A stretch of DNA of 64,000 nucleotides, from contig CM049314.1 of NCBI GenBank assembly GCA_026874595.1, positions 17,788,729 to 17,852,728 on the forward strand, written 5' to 3'. Source of the stretch: Sipunculus nudus (taxonomy: Eukaryota > Annelida > Sipuncula > Golfingiida > Sipunculidae). The notes below the pieces were generated by a model, which had not been told where the DNA came from, made no database searches, and worked only from the letters and a program-made list of their open reading frames with translations. The position numbers and the translations under genes are program-made. Position 1 is the first letter of the stretch, and each line of letters starts with the position of its first letter. Below, piece by piece: positions 23,501 through 36,580 of the stretch.

Positions 23501-26500
23501 GTGATATTTTTCAAATTTGCAGCAATTTTACTGATTCTGAGATATTTTATGTAACATAAGAATATCTCGAAACGGGTTTTTCAGATTTTGGAAATGGCCG
23601 CCAGGGGGCGTTGCAGATGAAAAAACATGAAAATTTGTTTTGGTGCTATACCTCCAGAACTATTAAACATTGGGCCATTTCCATCACAGCACCTTAAACT
23701 AGGGTCCATGGGCTTATTTTTGCGCATAGGTGCCAAAGTGCGCTATTGCCAGATTTCTCTATTTTTGGGGTAAAACCTTTGAATTTTGAAAATATGCAGT
23801 TTTCAGCTTCTAACTCTGTCAGTTTTTATGCTAGAGAGGTCAACATTTTTGCATCTTGTAGCCCTTGGTGAGTTCTCGGTGATCCAACCAAAACTCTTGC
23901 AAGATCTCGCACCGTTTCTCGTCGAATGAGATTTCGCGATTTCACGGTGACATGCCCTATAGGCCACAGATATGCAGGCATCCTTTGGAAACTGATACAT
24001 GTTACGTCATACACTAATATCTCGAAAGCAATTGTTCAGTTTTTGGAAAATTACCGCTAGGGGGCGCTGCACTGCAACCCCGTACCTACTATCATTGTTT
24101 AACCATATCTCCAAAACTACACATTTTAGGTACATAAACTGTACACCATATGAATTGGCGTTTCATGGCCTTTCTGCCCATGACCTCTTTTGTTTAATCA
24201 TACACGGTCCCCGCAAATTTTAGCAACTTTGTAAAAATTAAAACCCGCATGCACAAATACATATGCCATCACGCATGCATGCACGCGTTTTAGTATGAAA
24301 GACAGACACGCTTTCCCGTGACTGCAAAAATTATAGCGTTCGCCGTATAAAATAAGTGACCACAGGCACTCTTTGCGGGCCGGTTTGCCATTTCTGTCGC
24401 GTTATAGTTTATTGCTTGCCGGAATCAGAGATTTCGACAAGTATGTTGATCAGTTCCGTTTGTTTGTTTGTCTGTATGTCCCCGCTCTACAGGCCACAAT
24501 TTTGCACCAATCGTCCTGATACTTATAGATAGAGTGTATAATCGGTTCTTCTCGGAGCCTATTGTTTTTGGTCATGATCGGTCAAGGGTCAAGGTCAGGG
24601 TCACCAAAAAGCTCAAAAACGGTTTTTTCTTCATACCTTCGTCAAAAATAGCCGTAGGCACCTAATCTGTAGCCCGTTTTATTTGCCACTGCATGGCCAC
24701 TTCCAACACTGCAAAATTGCCTCATTTCGCTGTTACCATGGTTAGGCAATTTTGGGGAGAAATCAGGGAATTTCGTGATATTTTTCAAATTTGCAGCAAT
24801 TTTACTGATTCTGAGATATTTTATGTAACATAAGAATATCTCGAAACGGGTTTTTCAGATTTTGGAAATGGCCGCCAGGGGGCGTTGCAGATGAAAAAAC
24901 ATGAAAATTTGTTTTGGTGCTATACCTCCAGAACTATTGAACATTGGGCCATTTCCATCACAGCACCTTAAACTAGGGTCCATGGGCTTATTTTTGCGCA
25001 TAGGTGCCAAAGTGCGCTATTGCCAGATTTCTCTATTTTTGGGGTAAAACCTTTGAATTTTGAAAATATGCAGTTTTCAGCTTCTAACTCTGTCAGTTTT
25101 TATGCTAGAGAGGTCAACATTTTTGCATCTTGTAGCCCTGGGTGAGTTCTCGGTGATCCAACCAAAACTCTTGCAAGATCTCGCACCGTTTCTCGTCGAA
25201 TGAGATTTCGCGATTTCACGGTGACATGCCCTATAGGCCACAGATATGCAGGCATCCTTTTGAAACTGATACATGTTACGTCATACACTAATATCTCGAA
25301 AGCAATTGTTCAGTTTTTGGAAAATTACCGCTAGGGGGCGCTGCACTGCAACCCCGTACCTACTATCATTGTTTAACCATATCTCCAAAACTACACATTT
25401 TAGGTACATAAACTGTACACCATATGAATTGGCGTTTCATGGCCTTCCTGCCCATGACCTCTTTTGTTTAATCATACACGGTCCCCGCAAATTTTAGCAA
25501 CTTTGTAAAAATTAAAACCCGCATGCACAAATACATATGCCATCACGCATGCATGCACGCGTTTTAGTATGAAAGACAGACACGCTTTCCCGTGACTGCA
25601 AAAATTATAGCGTTCGCCGTATAAAATAAGTGACCACAGGCACTCTTTGCGGGCCGGTTTGCCATTTCTGTCGCGTTATAGTTTATTGCTTGCCGGAATC
25701 AGAGATTTCGACAAGTATGTTGATCAGTTCCGTTTGTTTGTTTGTCTGTATGTCCCCGCTCTACAGGCCACAATTTTGCACCAATCGTCCTGATACTTAT
25801 AGATAGAGTGTATAATCGGTTCTTCTCGGAGCCTATTGTTTTTGGTCATGATCGGTCAAGGGTCAAGGTCAGGGTCACCAAAAAGCTCAAAAACGGTTTT
25901 TTCTTCATACCTTCGTCAAAAATAGCCGTAGGCACCTAATCTGTAGCCCGTTTTATTTGCCACTGCATGGCCACTTCCAACACTGCAAAATTGCCTCATT
26001 TCGCTGTTACCATGGTTAGGCAATTTTGGGGAGAAATCAGGGAATTTCGTGATATTTTTCAAATTTGCAACAATTTTACTGATTCTGAGATATTTTATGT
26101 AACATAAGAATATCTCGAAACGGGTTTTTCAGATTTTGGAAATGGCCGCCAGGGGGCGTTGCAGATGAAAAAACATGAAAATTTGTTTTGGTGCTATACC
26201 TCCAGAACTATTGAACATTGGGCCATTTCCATCACAGCACCTTAAACTAGGGTCCATGGGCTTATTTTTGCGCATAGGTGCCAAAGTGCGCTATTGCCAG
26301 ATTTCTCTATTTTTGGGGTAAAACCTTTGAATTTTGAAAATATGCAGTTTTCAGCTTCTAACTCTGTCAGTTTTTATGCTAGAGAGGTCAACATTTTTGC
26401 ATCTTGTAGCCCTGGGTGAGTTCTCGGTGATCCAACCAAAACTCTTGCAAGATCTCGCACCGTTTCTCGTCGAATGAGATTTCGCGATTTCACGGTGACA

Positions 26501-27824
26501 TGCCCTATAGGCCACAGATATGCAGGCATCCTTTTGAAACTGATACATGTTACGTCATACACTAATATCTCGAAAGCAATTGTTCAGTTTTTGGAAAATT
26601 ACCGCTAGGGGGCGCTGCACTGCAACCCCGTACCTACTATCATTGTTTAACCATATCTCCAAAACTACACATTTTAGGTACATAAACTGTACACCATATG
26701 AATTGGCGTTTCATGGCCTTTCTGCCCATGACCTCTTTTGTTTAATCATACACGGTCCCCGCAAATTTTAGCAACTTTGTAAAAATTAAAACCCGCATGC
26801 ACAAATACATATGCCATCACGCATGCATGCACGCGTTTTAGTATGAAAGACAGACACGCTTTCCCGTGACTGCAAAAATTATAGCGTTCGCCGTATAAAA
26901 TAAGTGACCACAGGCACTCTTTGCGGGCCGGTTTGCCATTTCTGTCGCGTTATAGTTTATTGCTTGCCGGAATCAGAGATTTCGACAAGTATGTTGATCA
27001 GTTCCGTTTGTTTGTTTGTCTGTATGTCCCCGCTCTACAGGCCACAATTTTGCACCAATCGTCCTGATACTTATAGATAGAGTGTATAATCGGTTCTTCT
27101 CGGAGCCTATTGTTTTTGGTCATGATCGGTCAAGGGTCAAGGTCAGGGTCACCAAAAAGCTCAAAAACGGTTTTTTCTTCATACCTTCGTCAAAAATAGC
27201 CGTAGGCACCTAATCTGTAGCCCGTTTTATTTGCCACTGCATGGCCACTTCCAACACTGCAAAATTGCCTCATTTCGCTGTTACCATGGTTACGCAATTT
27301 TGGGGAGAAATCAGGGAATTTCGTGATATTTTTCAAATTTGCAGCAATTTTACTGATTCTGAGATATTTTATGTAACATAAGAATATCTCGAAACGGGTT
27401 TTTCAGATTTTGGAAATGGCCGCCAGGGGGCGTTGCAGATGAAAAAACATGAAAATTTGTTTTGGTGCTATACCTCCAGAACTATTAAACATTGGGCCAT
27501 TTCCATCACAGCACCTTAAACTAGGGTCCATGGGCTTATTTTTGCGCATAGGTGCCAAAGTGCGCTATTGCCAGATTTCTCTATTTTTGGGGTAAAACCT
27601 TTGAATTTTGAAAATATGCAGTTTTCAGCTTCTAACTCTGTCAATTTTTATGCTAGAGAGGTCAACATTTTTGCATCTTGTAGCCCTTGGTGAGTTCTCG
27701 GTGATCCAACCAAAACTCTTGCAAGATCTCGCACCGTTTCTCGTCGAATGAGATTTCGCGATTTCACGGTGACATGCCCTATAGGCCACAGATATGCAGG
27801 CATCCTTTGGAAACTGATACATAC
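20590..27824. repeat. 1274-bp tandem array, 5.7 copies, ABCABC pattern
   Basis: Units start at 20590, 21864, 23138, 24412, 25686 and 26960, exactly 1274 bases apart; the last stops at about 27824 after GAAACTGATACAT. Identity between units is above 99% by eye. Each unit starts with a family B 5' hairpin. Variant sites repeat every third unit (see findings), so the real repeat is a 3822-base trimer. A more diverged copy of part of the unit is at 19905-20520. Short open frames inside recur only because the DNA does and are not taken as genes. Confidence 0.95.
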
Positions 27825-27960
27825 CACGAAGACACGTGCAATTGCCGCAAGTGGCGACAGGGTCCTTACGGTGTGCAGCCGGCGTGTGCAGCGGTGCTTG
27901 TCGGCCTTTCCGGGCCCTATCTATTATCATACATGTTGGAGGCACAGTCCAGACTTTATT

Positions 27961-28671
27961 GCTTGCCGGAAATCTTCGATTTTCGCAAGCATGTTGGTCA
28001 CCCGTGTATGTTTATTCCTTCATCTTATGTATTATACTAATATCCCAAAAATTATTTTTCATTTTCCCGATATGGCTGCTAGGGGGCGCTGCACTTGACC
28101 CTTCCAAAAAAATCAGTTTTTGAACATATTTCCGTAAGAGTAAACCTATATTACACAAACTATAGCTTATTTTCTTTCTCTTGGTCTTCTTCAAAACATG
28201 GTCAAGTCACCTGGTCTCCATCTAGTGTCACTTTGTCAGTATGTCTGTCTGTTTGTCATTTATCCTCATATTCGCCTGCTTGCTAGTTTTTGCACTTTAG
28301 ATATAGCAATCAACAAGTCAGATATGTGGACGAATCCTTTTGAAACTATTACATCTTATGTCATACACTAATATCACGAAACGCATTTGTCGTCTTCAGG
28401 ATATGTCCACTAGAGGGCGCTGCAGTCGAACATATCCAGTATATCATTATTTGGCCATATCTCCAAATTTATAAGCCTCAATTACATAAACTATAGCTTA
28501 TTTTCTTCCTCTGAGTCTTCTCCATAACCTGATTAAGTCATCTTGTCTCCATCTTGTGTCCCTTTGTAAGTTTGTCTTTCTGTTTGTCAGTTGTCCTCAA
28601 ATTCGCCGGCTTTTTGGTTCTTGAGTCTCACTGATAGCATTCTACAGGCCACCGTTTTGAAAGGATCATTT
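27961..28671. repeat. Family B body, left part before family C insertion
   Basis: Starts with the hairpin GCTTGCCGGAAATCTTCGAT..TTTTCGCAAGC and contains units with CTAGGGGGCGCTGCA and CTAGAGGGCGCTGCA. Interrupted at 28671 by the family C element and resumes at 29889 with AAACTATTACATCTTAC. Confidence 0.7.
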
Positions 28672-29888
28672 TTAGCTCAGCTGACTTTCAGTCATGCTGG
28701 GCTATAGCCATGGGTCTTTGTCCGTCGTCCTTCCATCTGTCCATCCTGCTGACCGGCCGTCCGTCTGTTAGCAGGGCACAAATCGTAACTGTACGGGCTA
28801 GGGTCATGAACCCTATGTAGACTTAGAGGTTCTAAAATGATCTCCTTGCAAACCTGAAATTAGGTCACTGACCTATATTCTCGAAGTAACAGGGTGTGTA
28901 TGCACCCCCCAGAAATAATTCTTTTAGCTAAAATTTTCATCCAAAACCTTCCATCTTTCACATACAGCTCATCTACCAACAGGGGAAGAACCATAATTAT
29001 TTTGAAGTCAACAGGTCAAAGGTCAAGGTCACAGGAGTCCCTTTATTTAATGCCTGCGGATGCATTTTAAGCCAAATCTTTCATCCCAATTCTTTGAACT
29101 TTTACATATATTTCACCTACTAAGAGGGAGAAGAATCCTATAGATTTTTAGGTCACAGGATCCAATTTTTTTAAAAGGTTGTGAAAACATTTCAAGCTAG
29201 ACATTTCATTCCAAACTTCCCAGCACTGATATCGCTTCTCTGCCAACAGGGGAAAAGACCTGTTGAATTTGAGGCCAAAGGTGAAGTTCACTGCACCCAC
29301 TTTTTGTGTGGAGTCATTTTCAAGAAACTTTTCAATCTATACCTTCCATTTGTCATATATGGCTTACCTGCCAATATGGGAAGAAGCCTATCGATGTCGA
29401 GTTCAAAAGGTCAAAGGCCAAGGACACATAACTTAATTATTCTAAATGGTTGTGAACATTTTGCAAGTGAAACTGTTCAACCCAAACCTTCAGTCTTTCA
29501 CATATGCCATATCTATGCATCACTCAATTTGATTCAAACTTCATATTTATAAGCATCCGTTTCTCAATAATTCTTGCATGGATTTCCTTGATTATTGCTA
29601 TATATTTTGATCTTATATTTGCCCTTATTGGTGTTTCTTTTGAGACTGACAGGTATCAAGCAAGCTATGGGAATAGTTACTGATAGCTTAACAATCATTC
29701 ATTTTTCCTAAGACCATCAAGTCACTGTGTTTTAACCAGACACAGGTGATGTATATTTCTGTTGTCGTAGAAAATTTCAACATATTGGCAAATTGGTTCT
29801 TCAAAATGTGACTGGAAGTTGTGAATCTCAGCCCATGATGTGGCAGGTCATGCATGGCAGCTGAGCGTCATGACCCATGGGTCACTTG
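28672..29888. mobile_element. Helentron-like element, family C copy 1
   Basis: 5' hairpin TTAGCTCAGCTGACT-ttc-AGTCATGCTGGGCTA. Body of ~130-base units with GGTCAAAGGTCAAGGTCAC. 3' end CAGCTGAGCG, palindromic hairpin TGACCCATGGGTCA, CTTG then TT. Inserted in family B: flanks GGATCATTT and TTAAACTATT rejoin to a family B unit (ATCCTTTTGAAACTATT). Non-coding. Confidence 0.7.
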
Positions 29889-32800
29889 TTAAACTATTAC
29901 ATCTTACATCTTACAGTAATATCTCGAAACAGATTATTCATTTTCTGGATATTGCCAATAGGGGGCGTTGCACTCGCCTCTCCCCTATATATATTTCTTT
30001 GCCATATCTACAAAACTATAAACTTCAATTACAAACACTATGACTTATTGTCTTCCTTTGAATCTTCTCCATAATCTGAGTTAGTCATCTGGTCCTATTC
30101 TTGTGTCACTTTTTCAGTACGTCTGTCTGTTTGTCAGTGATCCTCTATTTCACCTGCTTGCTGGATCTTGCGTCTTACAGTTAGCAATCTTCAGGCCACA
30201 GTTTTTCAGTATGTCTGTCTGTTTGTCAGTGATCCTCATTTTCGCCTGATTGCTGGATCATGCGTCTTACAGTTAGCAATCTTCAGGCCACAGTTTTGAA
30301 GGAATCCTTTTGGAATTGGAACATCTCTTACAATAATATATACATTTTGGAACATTTCTTACAATAATATCTCAAAAGAAATTTTTTAATTTTTGGGACA
30401 TGGCCGCTAGGGGATGCTGCGGTAGAGCCTCCACACAATATCATTTTTTGGCCATATCTCCGACATTATAAACTCTACCTTCACTTGTAGTCTGTTATCT
30501 CAGGTGTGTCAGTATATTTGTCTGTTTTGAGCTATGTCTGATTTCATGTTCTTTTATGTGATATATGTCGTTCAACAGGCCAAACGTTCCAGCAATCGCT
30601 TTAAAAGTCATTCAATTGATAGAAAACCGTCAGTTTGTCCTGTTTGTCCATCTGTCTGTCATTTAAGTCCGGCAAGCTCTCGACCTATGGTCGTCTAGTC
30701 TGTTTGTCTGTCTGTCTGTCTGTTTGTTTGTCATCACTCTGCTGGCCACAATTTTGCCACAATAACCTTGAAACTTACGGGGATGATGAAAAACATAATT
30801 TCTAGGTGCCCTATTGTTTTTGGTTAAAATAGGTTTAAGGTCAAGGTCAAGGTCGTCAAAACTTCTCAAAACAGTTTTTTCTTCATATCTTTGTGACTAG
30901 TAGTCGTATCTACTTCAACAATAGCTCATTTTAATTGTCATTCCAAGGCCTGTCATCTGGTGTGTAGCTGACTCAAATATGCGTAACCATGGTTACAAAT
31001 TTTGGGCGAAAAGTCATGATATTCGAAAATAAGGGTCTTATTTTTCTAACTTTGTCAGTTTTAAAGCTAGAGTGATCTAGTTTTTTGCATCAGGTAGCAT
31101 TTAACTAGTACTACAAGATTGTATTACAAGTCTTGCAGTATCTCGTAAAATATCTAGTGAATAGAGATATTTGGAGATTTCATTCATCTTGTGCCAAAGG
31201 CCACATTATTGCAGGAATCTTTTTGAAACTGACATATTATAAGTCCTACACTAGTATCTCGAAATCGTTTTCTCATTTTTTGAATAGGGCCGCTAGGGGG
31301 CGCTGGATGCGAACCTCCCGAACATATCATATTTTGGCCATATCTCCAAAATTATAAGCCTCAATTACATAAACTATAGCTTATTTTCTTCCTCTGAGTC
31401 TTCTCCATAACCTAGTGTAGTCATCTGGTCACAATTTTGTGACACTTTGTCAGTGTGTCTGTCTGTTTGTCAGTTGTCCTCAAATTCGCCTGCTTGCTCT
31501 TGCGTCTCACATATAGCATTCTACAGGCCACAGTTTTGAAAGAATCCTTTTGAAACTATTACATCTTAAGTCTTACACTAATATCTCGAAACCAATTTTT
31601 CATTTTCCGGATATGGCCGCTAGGGGGCGCTGAACTCGAACCTCTCCCAACATATCATGCTTTGGCAATATCTCCAAAACTATAAACCTCAGTTACATAA
31701 ACTGTAGCTTTTTTCTTCCTTTGAGTCTTCTCCATAACCTGGAGTAGTCATCTGGACTCAATCTTGAGTCACTTTGTCAGTGTTTTCGTCTATTTGTCAG
31801 TTGTCCTCAAATTCGCCTGCTTGTTGGCTCTTGCGTCTCACATATAGCATTCTATAGGCCACAGTTTTGACGGAATCCTTTTGAAACTATTACATCTTAT
31901 GTCTTACACTAATATCTAGAAATAATTTTATCATTTTCCTGATATGGCCACTTGTGGGCGCTGCACACGACCCTCCCACACATACCATTGTATTGGCCAT
32001 ATCTCTACACCCAAAGCCTCAGTTACATAAACTATAGCTTATTTTCTTCCTTTGAGTCTTCTCCATAACCTGATTAAGGCATCTGGTTTCAATCTTCTGT
32101 CACTTTATCAGTGTGTCATCTGTTTGTCCGTTATCCTCAAAGTCGCCTGCTTTCTGGTTCTTACGCCTTACATATAGCATTCTACAGGCCACAACTTTGA
32201 CGGAATCCTTTTGAAACTGGGACATCTCATGTCATACATTAATAATACGAAACGCATTTGTCGTCTTCGGAATATGTCCGCTAGAGGGCGCTACAGTCGA
32301 GCCTCCCAAGTATATCATTAATTCGCCATACCTCCAAAACTATAAATCTTAATTACATACATTATAACTCATTTTCTTCCTTTGAATCTTCTCAATAACT
32401 AGGTTATGTCATCTGGTGTCAATCTTGTCTCACAAAGTCAGTATGCCTGTCTGTTCGTCTTTTGTTGCCAGCTTTGTCTGCTTGCCTGTTCTTTTGTCTC
32501 ATTTGTCATTCTACGGGCCACATATTCTCAGCAATGTCCCTGAGAGTCATTCCATTAATAGAAAACCGACAATATGTTCTGTCTGTCCGTCTGTGTTTCA
32601 CTTCCGAATTCCGGCAAGCGTTCGACCTATGGTCGTCTAGTTTGTTTGTCACGACTCTCCAGGCATCAATCAATTTGAAACTTACAGGCTTGATTGACAA
32701 ACCGATTTCTAGGTGCCCTATTGTTTTTGGTCAACATTGCTCCAAGGTCAAGGGTCAAGGTCACGACAGGTATGGTTAACGGTTTTTGCAATATAACTTC

Positions 32801-33186
32801 GCTATAAATAGGCTTATCCACTTTTGCAGTAGCTCATTTTTTTCGTCATCACCTGGCCTTTCTTTTGACATGTAGCTTACTTAAATTTGCCGTTACCATG
32901 GTTACATTTTTGGGCAAAAATCATGGAAATTGGAAATAACAAGACCATTTTTTGTAACTTTGTCAATTTTTAAGCTACAGACGTCTGGTTTTGGTCATTA
33001 TGTACCTTATAGGCAGCTTGACATGATAAAACTGAAAGTCTCGCCAAATCTCGCACCATTTCTCGTCAAACGAGAGTCTTCAAGATTTCATTAAATATGA
33101 CCTACAAGTTGCATTTTTTTAACAATGGCTTTGAAATTGATATATTTTGTGTTATTTATAACTATCTCGAAATCAGTTTTTCATTT
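29889..33186. repeat. Family B body with ~328-bp tandem units and two 3' ends
   Basis: Units with TATCTCGAAA, TAGGGGGCGCTG and TTCTACAGGCCACAGTTTTG recur near 31210, 31548, 31877 and 32204. B 3' ends lie at 30665-30698 and 32611-32640. 32641-32800 repeats 19930-20100 almost exactly (CGACTCTCCAGG, GCTTGATTGACAAACCG), as expected if an inner element split a family B copy. Confidence 0.75.
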
Positions 33187-36100
33187 TTAGCTCAGCTGAC
33201 TGAAAGTCATCTGAGCTATAGCGATCACTCTTTGTCCGTCGTCCGTCTGTCCGTCTGTCCGTCTGTCCGTCCGTTAACCAGGCACAAATCGTAACCGCTG
33301 GACCTAGAACCTTGTAACTTGGGATTCTGAGAGGTCCATAAAAAATCTCCTTGGAAACCAGAAATTAGGTCTCTGTTACCCATATCCTTCGAGCTATGTG
33401 GCCCCAAAGTACCCCCCAGAAAAGTCAAAAATTTCATACAAAAACTTCAATATCTCATTAACTACTTGACTGATGGTCATGATTTTTGGCATACATATTG
33501 ATCATGAGATGTTACATCATTTCCTGCAGACTGGTGGTGCCACCTGTATTTTTCGATTTTTTACGAATTTTTTTCTCTATTTTTGAGACCTTTAAAAATG
33601 TGAACATCTGTTAACAAGGCACAAATCATAAAGACTGGACTTAGAATCTTAATTCTTGACACACTGAGAGGTCCATGAAAAATCTCCTTGGAAACCAGAA
33701 ATTAGGTCTCTGTTACCCATATCCTTTGAGCTATGGGGCCCCAAAATACCCCCCAGAATAGTAAAAAATTTCATACAAAAACTTCAATATCTCAATAACT
33801 ACATCACTGATGGTCTTCATTTTTGGCATACATATTGATCATGAGATGTTCGATCAGTTCCTGCAGACTGGTGGCGCCACCTGTACTGTTTGATTTTTTA
33901 CGATTTTTTCCTCTATTTTTGAGACCTTTGAGGATGCTGTCATCTGTTAGCGTGGCACAAATCGTAACAACTGGACCTAGAATCTTCATTTTCGACACAC
34001 TGAGAGACCTATGAAAAGTCTCCATGGAAACCAGAAATTAGGTCTCTGTTACCCATATCCTTCGAGCTATGGGGCCCAAAATTACCCCCCAGAATAGTCT
34101 TCAATATCTCATTAACTACATCACTGATGGTCATGATTTTCGACATACATATTGATCATGAGATGTTTCATCAGTTTGTGCAGACTGGTGGCGCCACCTG
34201 TATTTTTCAATGTTCACGAATTGTTTTCTCCATTTTTGAGACCTTTAAGGATGTAGTTATCTGTCAACAGGGTACAAATCGTAACGACTGGACCTAGAAT
34301 CTTCGTTCTTGACACACAGGGAGACCCATGATAAGTCTCCATGTAAACCTGAAATTTGGTCTCTGTTACCCATATCCTTTGAGCTATGGCACTCCAAAGT
34401 ACAGCTCAGAATAATGGAAAATTTGATACAAAAGCTAAAGTATCTGAACAACTAATGCAGAGATAACCATAATTGTTTGCATGGATATTGATCATGGAGT
34501 GTTTCATAAGTTTCTGCAGACTGGTGGCACCACCTGTATTTGTTCTTTTTTTTTACGAAATTTTTCTGTATTTTTGAGACCTTTAAAGATATGAACATCT
34601 GTTAACAGGGCACAAATCATAAAAACTGGACCAAGAATCTTCATTCTTGACACACAGGGAGACCCATGAAAAGTCTCCATGGAAACTTGAAATTAGGTCT
34701 CTGTTACCCATATTCTTTAAGCTGTATGGGTCCAAAATACCCCCCCCCCCAGAATAATGGAAAATTTGATACAAAAACTGCAGTATTTCAATAACTACAA
34801 CACTGATGGTCATGATTTTCGGCATACATATTGATCATGAGCTGTTCCATCAATTTCTGCAGACTGGGTGTGCCACCTCTATTTTTTTTCAGATTTTTAC
34901 GAATTTTTTTCTTTTTTTTGAGACCTTTAAAGATGTGGTTATCTGTCAACAGGGTACAAATCGCAACAACTGGACCTAGAATCTTCATTCTTGTCTTGCA
35001 AGGAGGCCCATGAAAGGTGCCTGTGGAAACTTGAAATTAGGTCTCTGTTACCCATATCCTTCAAGCTATAGGACTCCGAAGTATCCCTCAGAATAATGGA
35101 CAATTTGATACAAAAACTGAAGTATCTGAACAACAAATGCAGAGATCACCATGATTTTTTGCATGGATATTGACCATTAAGTGTTTTTATTAGTTTCTGC
35201 AGACTGGTGGAGCCACCTGTATTTTTGTATCCGCCAAAACGAAGTTTTGCGGATACTATGTTTTTGACCGAGTTCCTCCGCCGCGGCTGCGTTCGTTTCC
35301 AGAGAGCTCCTCGGAGACTAATGGACCGATTATTCCCAAACTTACACCTATTATCGGGTCACATGTGAACTGGTGCCTAACCAATTTGCATTGACCTCTG
35401 ACCTTTCCTCTCTATCCAGTGTCCATTTGTGGGTCTGTTTCCACTCATAAACCCTCATATCTCGGGAACCGTTTGACCGATCAGGAAATAAAAATTGATA
35501 CAAATTTAGCCCTTGGATTGCTTTATAACATACACAAAAAATGGTGGCGCCACCTGTAACCATGTTTGCACAGTGTCCATCTGTTCATCTGCCTTGGGTT
35601 AAAATCACTCATATCTCTGCAGTGAATTGACTAATTCACCTGAAATTCGTCATGTGTATACATCCAGGATAGCTTTCTTGATTTTATGACAGGTGGCGCC
35701 ACCTACGTTCACGTTCACGCTGATGACATCCAAGCTTATATCTCGGGAACCGTTTGACCGATCAGGAAATAAAATTTATACAAATGTAGCCCTTTGATAG
35801 CTCTGTAACATACACAGAAAATGGTGGCGCCACCTGTAACAATGTTTGCACAGCGTCTGTCTGTTAGTCTGCCGTGGCCTAAAATTACTCATTTCTCTGT
35901 AGTGGTTCGAAATAACTGCCTAAAATTTTGCAGGTTTATACATCGTGGACAGCTTTCTTGATTCTATGACAGGTGGCACCACCTACATTCTAGTTAACGC
36001 TGGACACATCCAAGCTCATATCTCAGGAACCATTTGACCGATTGGGCCAAAATTGTGCATGTGTTTAGATCTCACATAGGTCTTTATCATACACAAAACT

Positions 36101-36580
36101 GGAGGGGTTACCTGCAAAGATTTTTGCACAGTGTTTGTCTGTTTGTCTGCCATGGGCAAAAATCGCTCATATACATGTAGTGGTTTGACTTTTCTGCCTA
36201 AAATTTTGCAGGTGTATACAACTTGGACAGCTTTCTGGATTTGTGGTAGGTGGCACAACCTACATACACATTTAGGCTGCAGACATCCATGCTAATATGC
36301 AACATACCTCACTCTATTTCCCCTTGCCACTCAATCCATGCCTCACTATCCGATTTTGGCAGATACATGTAGTCACTTGTCGGTTACCCGTATTCTAGTT
36401 TTAAAAGTTTACACATTTTTCTCTATTTTTGAGATATATAAATACAGACTAAATCTTGGCCTGTTGGTTAATCTGTTTGATGCTTCAGTTGAATGGGTAT
36501 ATACTACCATTCTGATGATAAAATTTCCTTTTGCGAATCTCTTCCCAGTCAGCTGAGCGTCATGACCCATGGGTCACTTG
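33187..36580. mobile_element. Helentron-like element, family C copy 2, split by family A
   Basis: 5' hairpin TAGCTCAGCTGACTgaaAGTCATCTGAGCTA; CCGTCTGT microrepeat near 33241; body of ~330-base units (GGCACAAATC recurring at about 33280, 33612, 33954, 34265, 34608, 34947) with CTGGTGGCGCCACCTGTA; 3' end CAGCTGAGCGTCATGACCCA then GGGTCACTTG. Left flank CAGTTTTTCATTT and right flank TGGACATAGCCACCAGTGGG rejoin into a family B unit. Longer than copy 1 because of unit number and the nested family A element. Confidence 0.75.
35227..36398. mobile_element. Helentron-like element, family A copy 2 (innermost)
   Basis: 5' TGTATCCGCCAAAACgaaGTTTTGCGGATAC hairpin, three diverged 280-base units (ATCTCGGGAACCGTTTGACC at about 35459 and 35741, ATCTCAGGAACCATTTGACC at 36019) and 3' end GGCAGATAC, TAGTCACTTGTCGGTTA, CCGTATTCTAG then T. 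It interrupts family C copy 2 after CCACCTGTATTTT. Confidence 0.75.

Larger units (their letters stand above)
20527..32640. mobile_element. Inner family B copies (multiple 5' and 3' ends)
   Basis: Further 5' hairpins (GCTTGCCGGAA...TTCGGCAAGC) start at 20533, 20592, each array unit, and 27961. Further 3' ends with GGCAAGC, CGACCTATGGTCG hairpin and TCTAG end at 30698 and 32640. The pairing of each 5' end with a 3' end cannot be fully resolved by eye. Body units include TAGGGGGCGCTGCA-like motifs and a ~328-base tandem unit (31548, 31877, 32204). Confidence 0.6.

Noticed and set aside
20646-27213. Recurring 60-106 residue open frames on both strands, identical from unit to unit
   Set aside because: They recur because the DNA unit recurs at 1274 bases; they have no coding signature, are similar on both strands, and lie in a non-coding repeat.
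20590-27824. CRISPR-like regular array
   Set aside because: Units are 1274 bases and near-identical throughout, with no short repeat/unique spacer structure, in a eukaryotic intron.
28672-28710. tRNA-like or SINE head at the family C 5' end
   Set aside because: The TTAGCTCAGCTGACT segment folds as a simple hairpin, without a B box, and pairs with the 3' end, so it fits a Helentron-like tip better.
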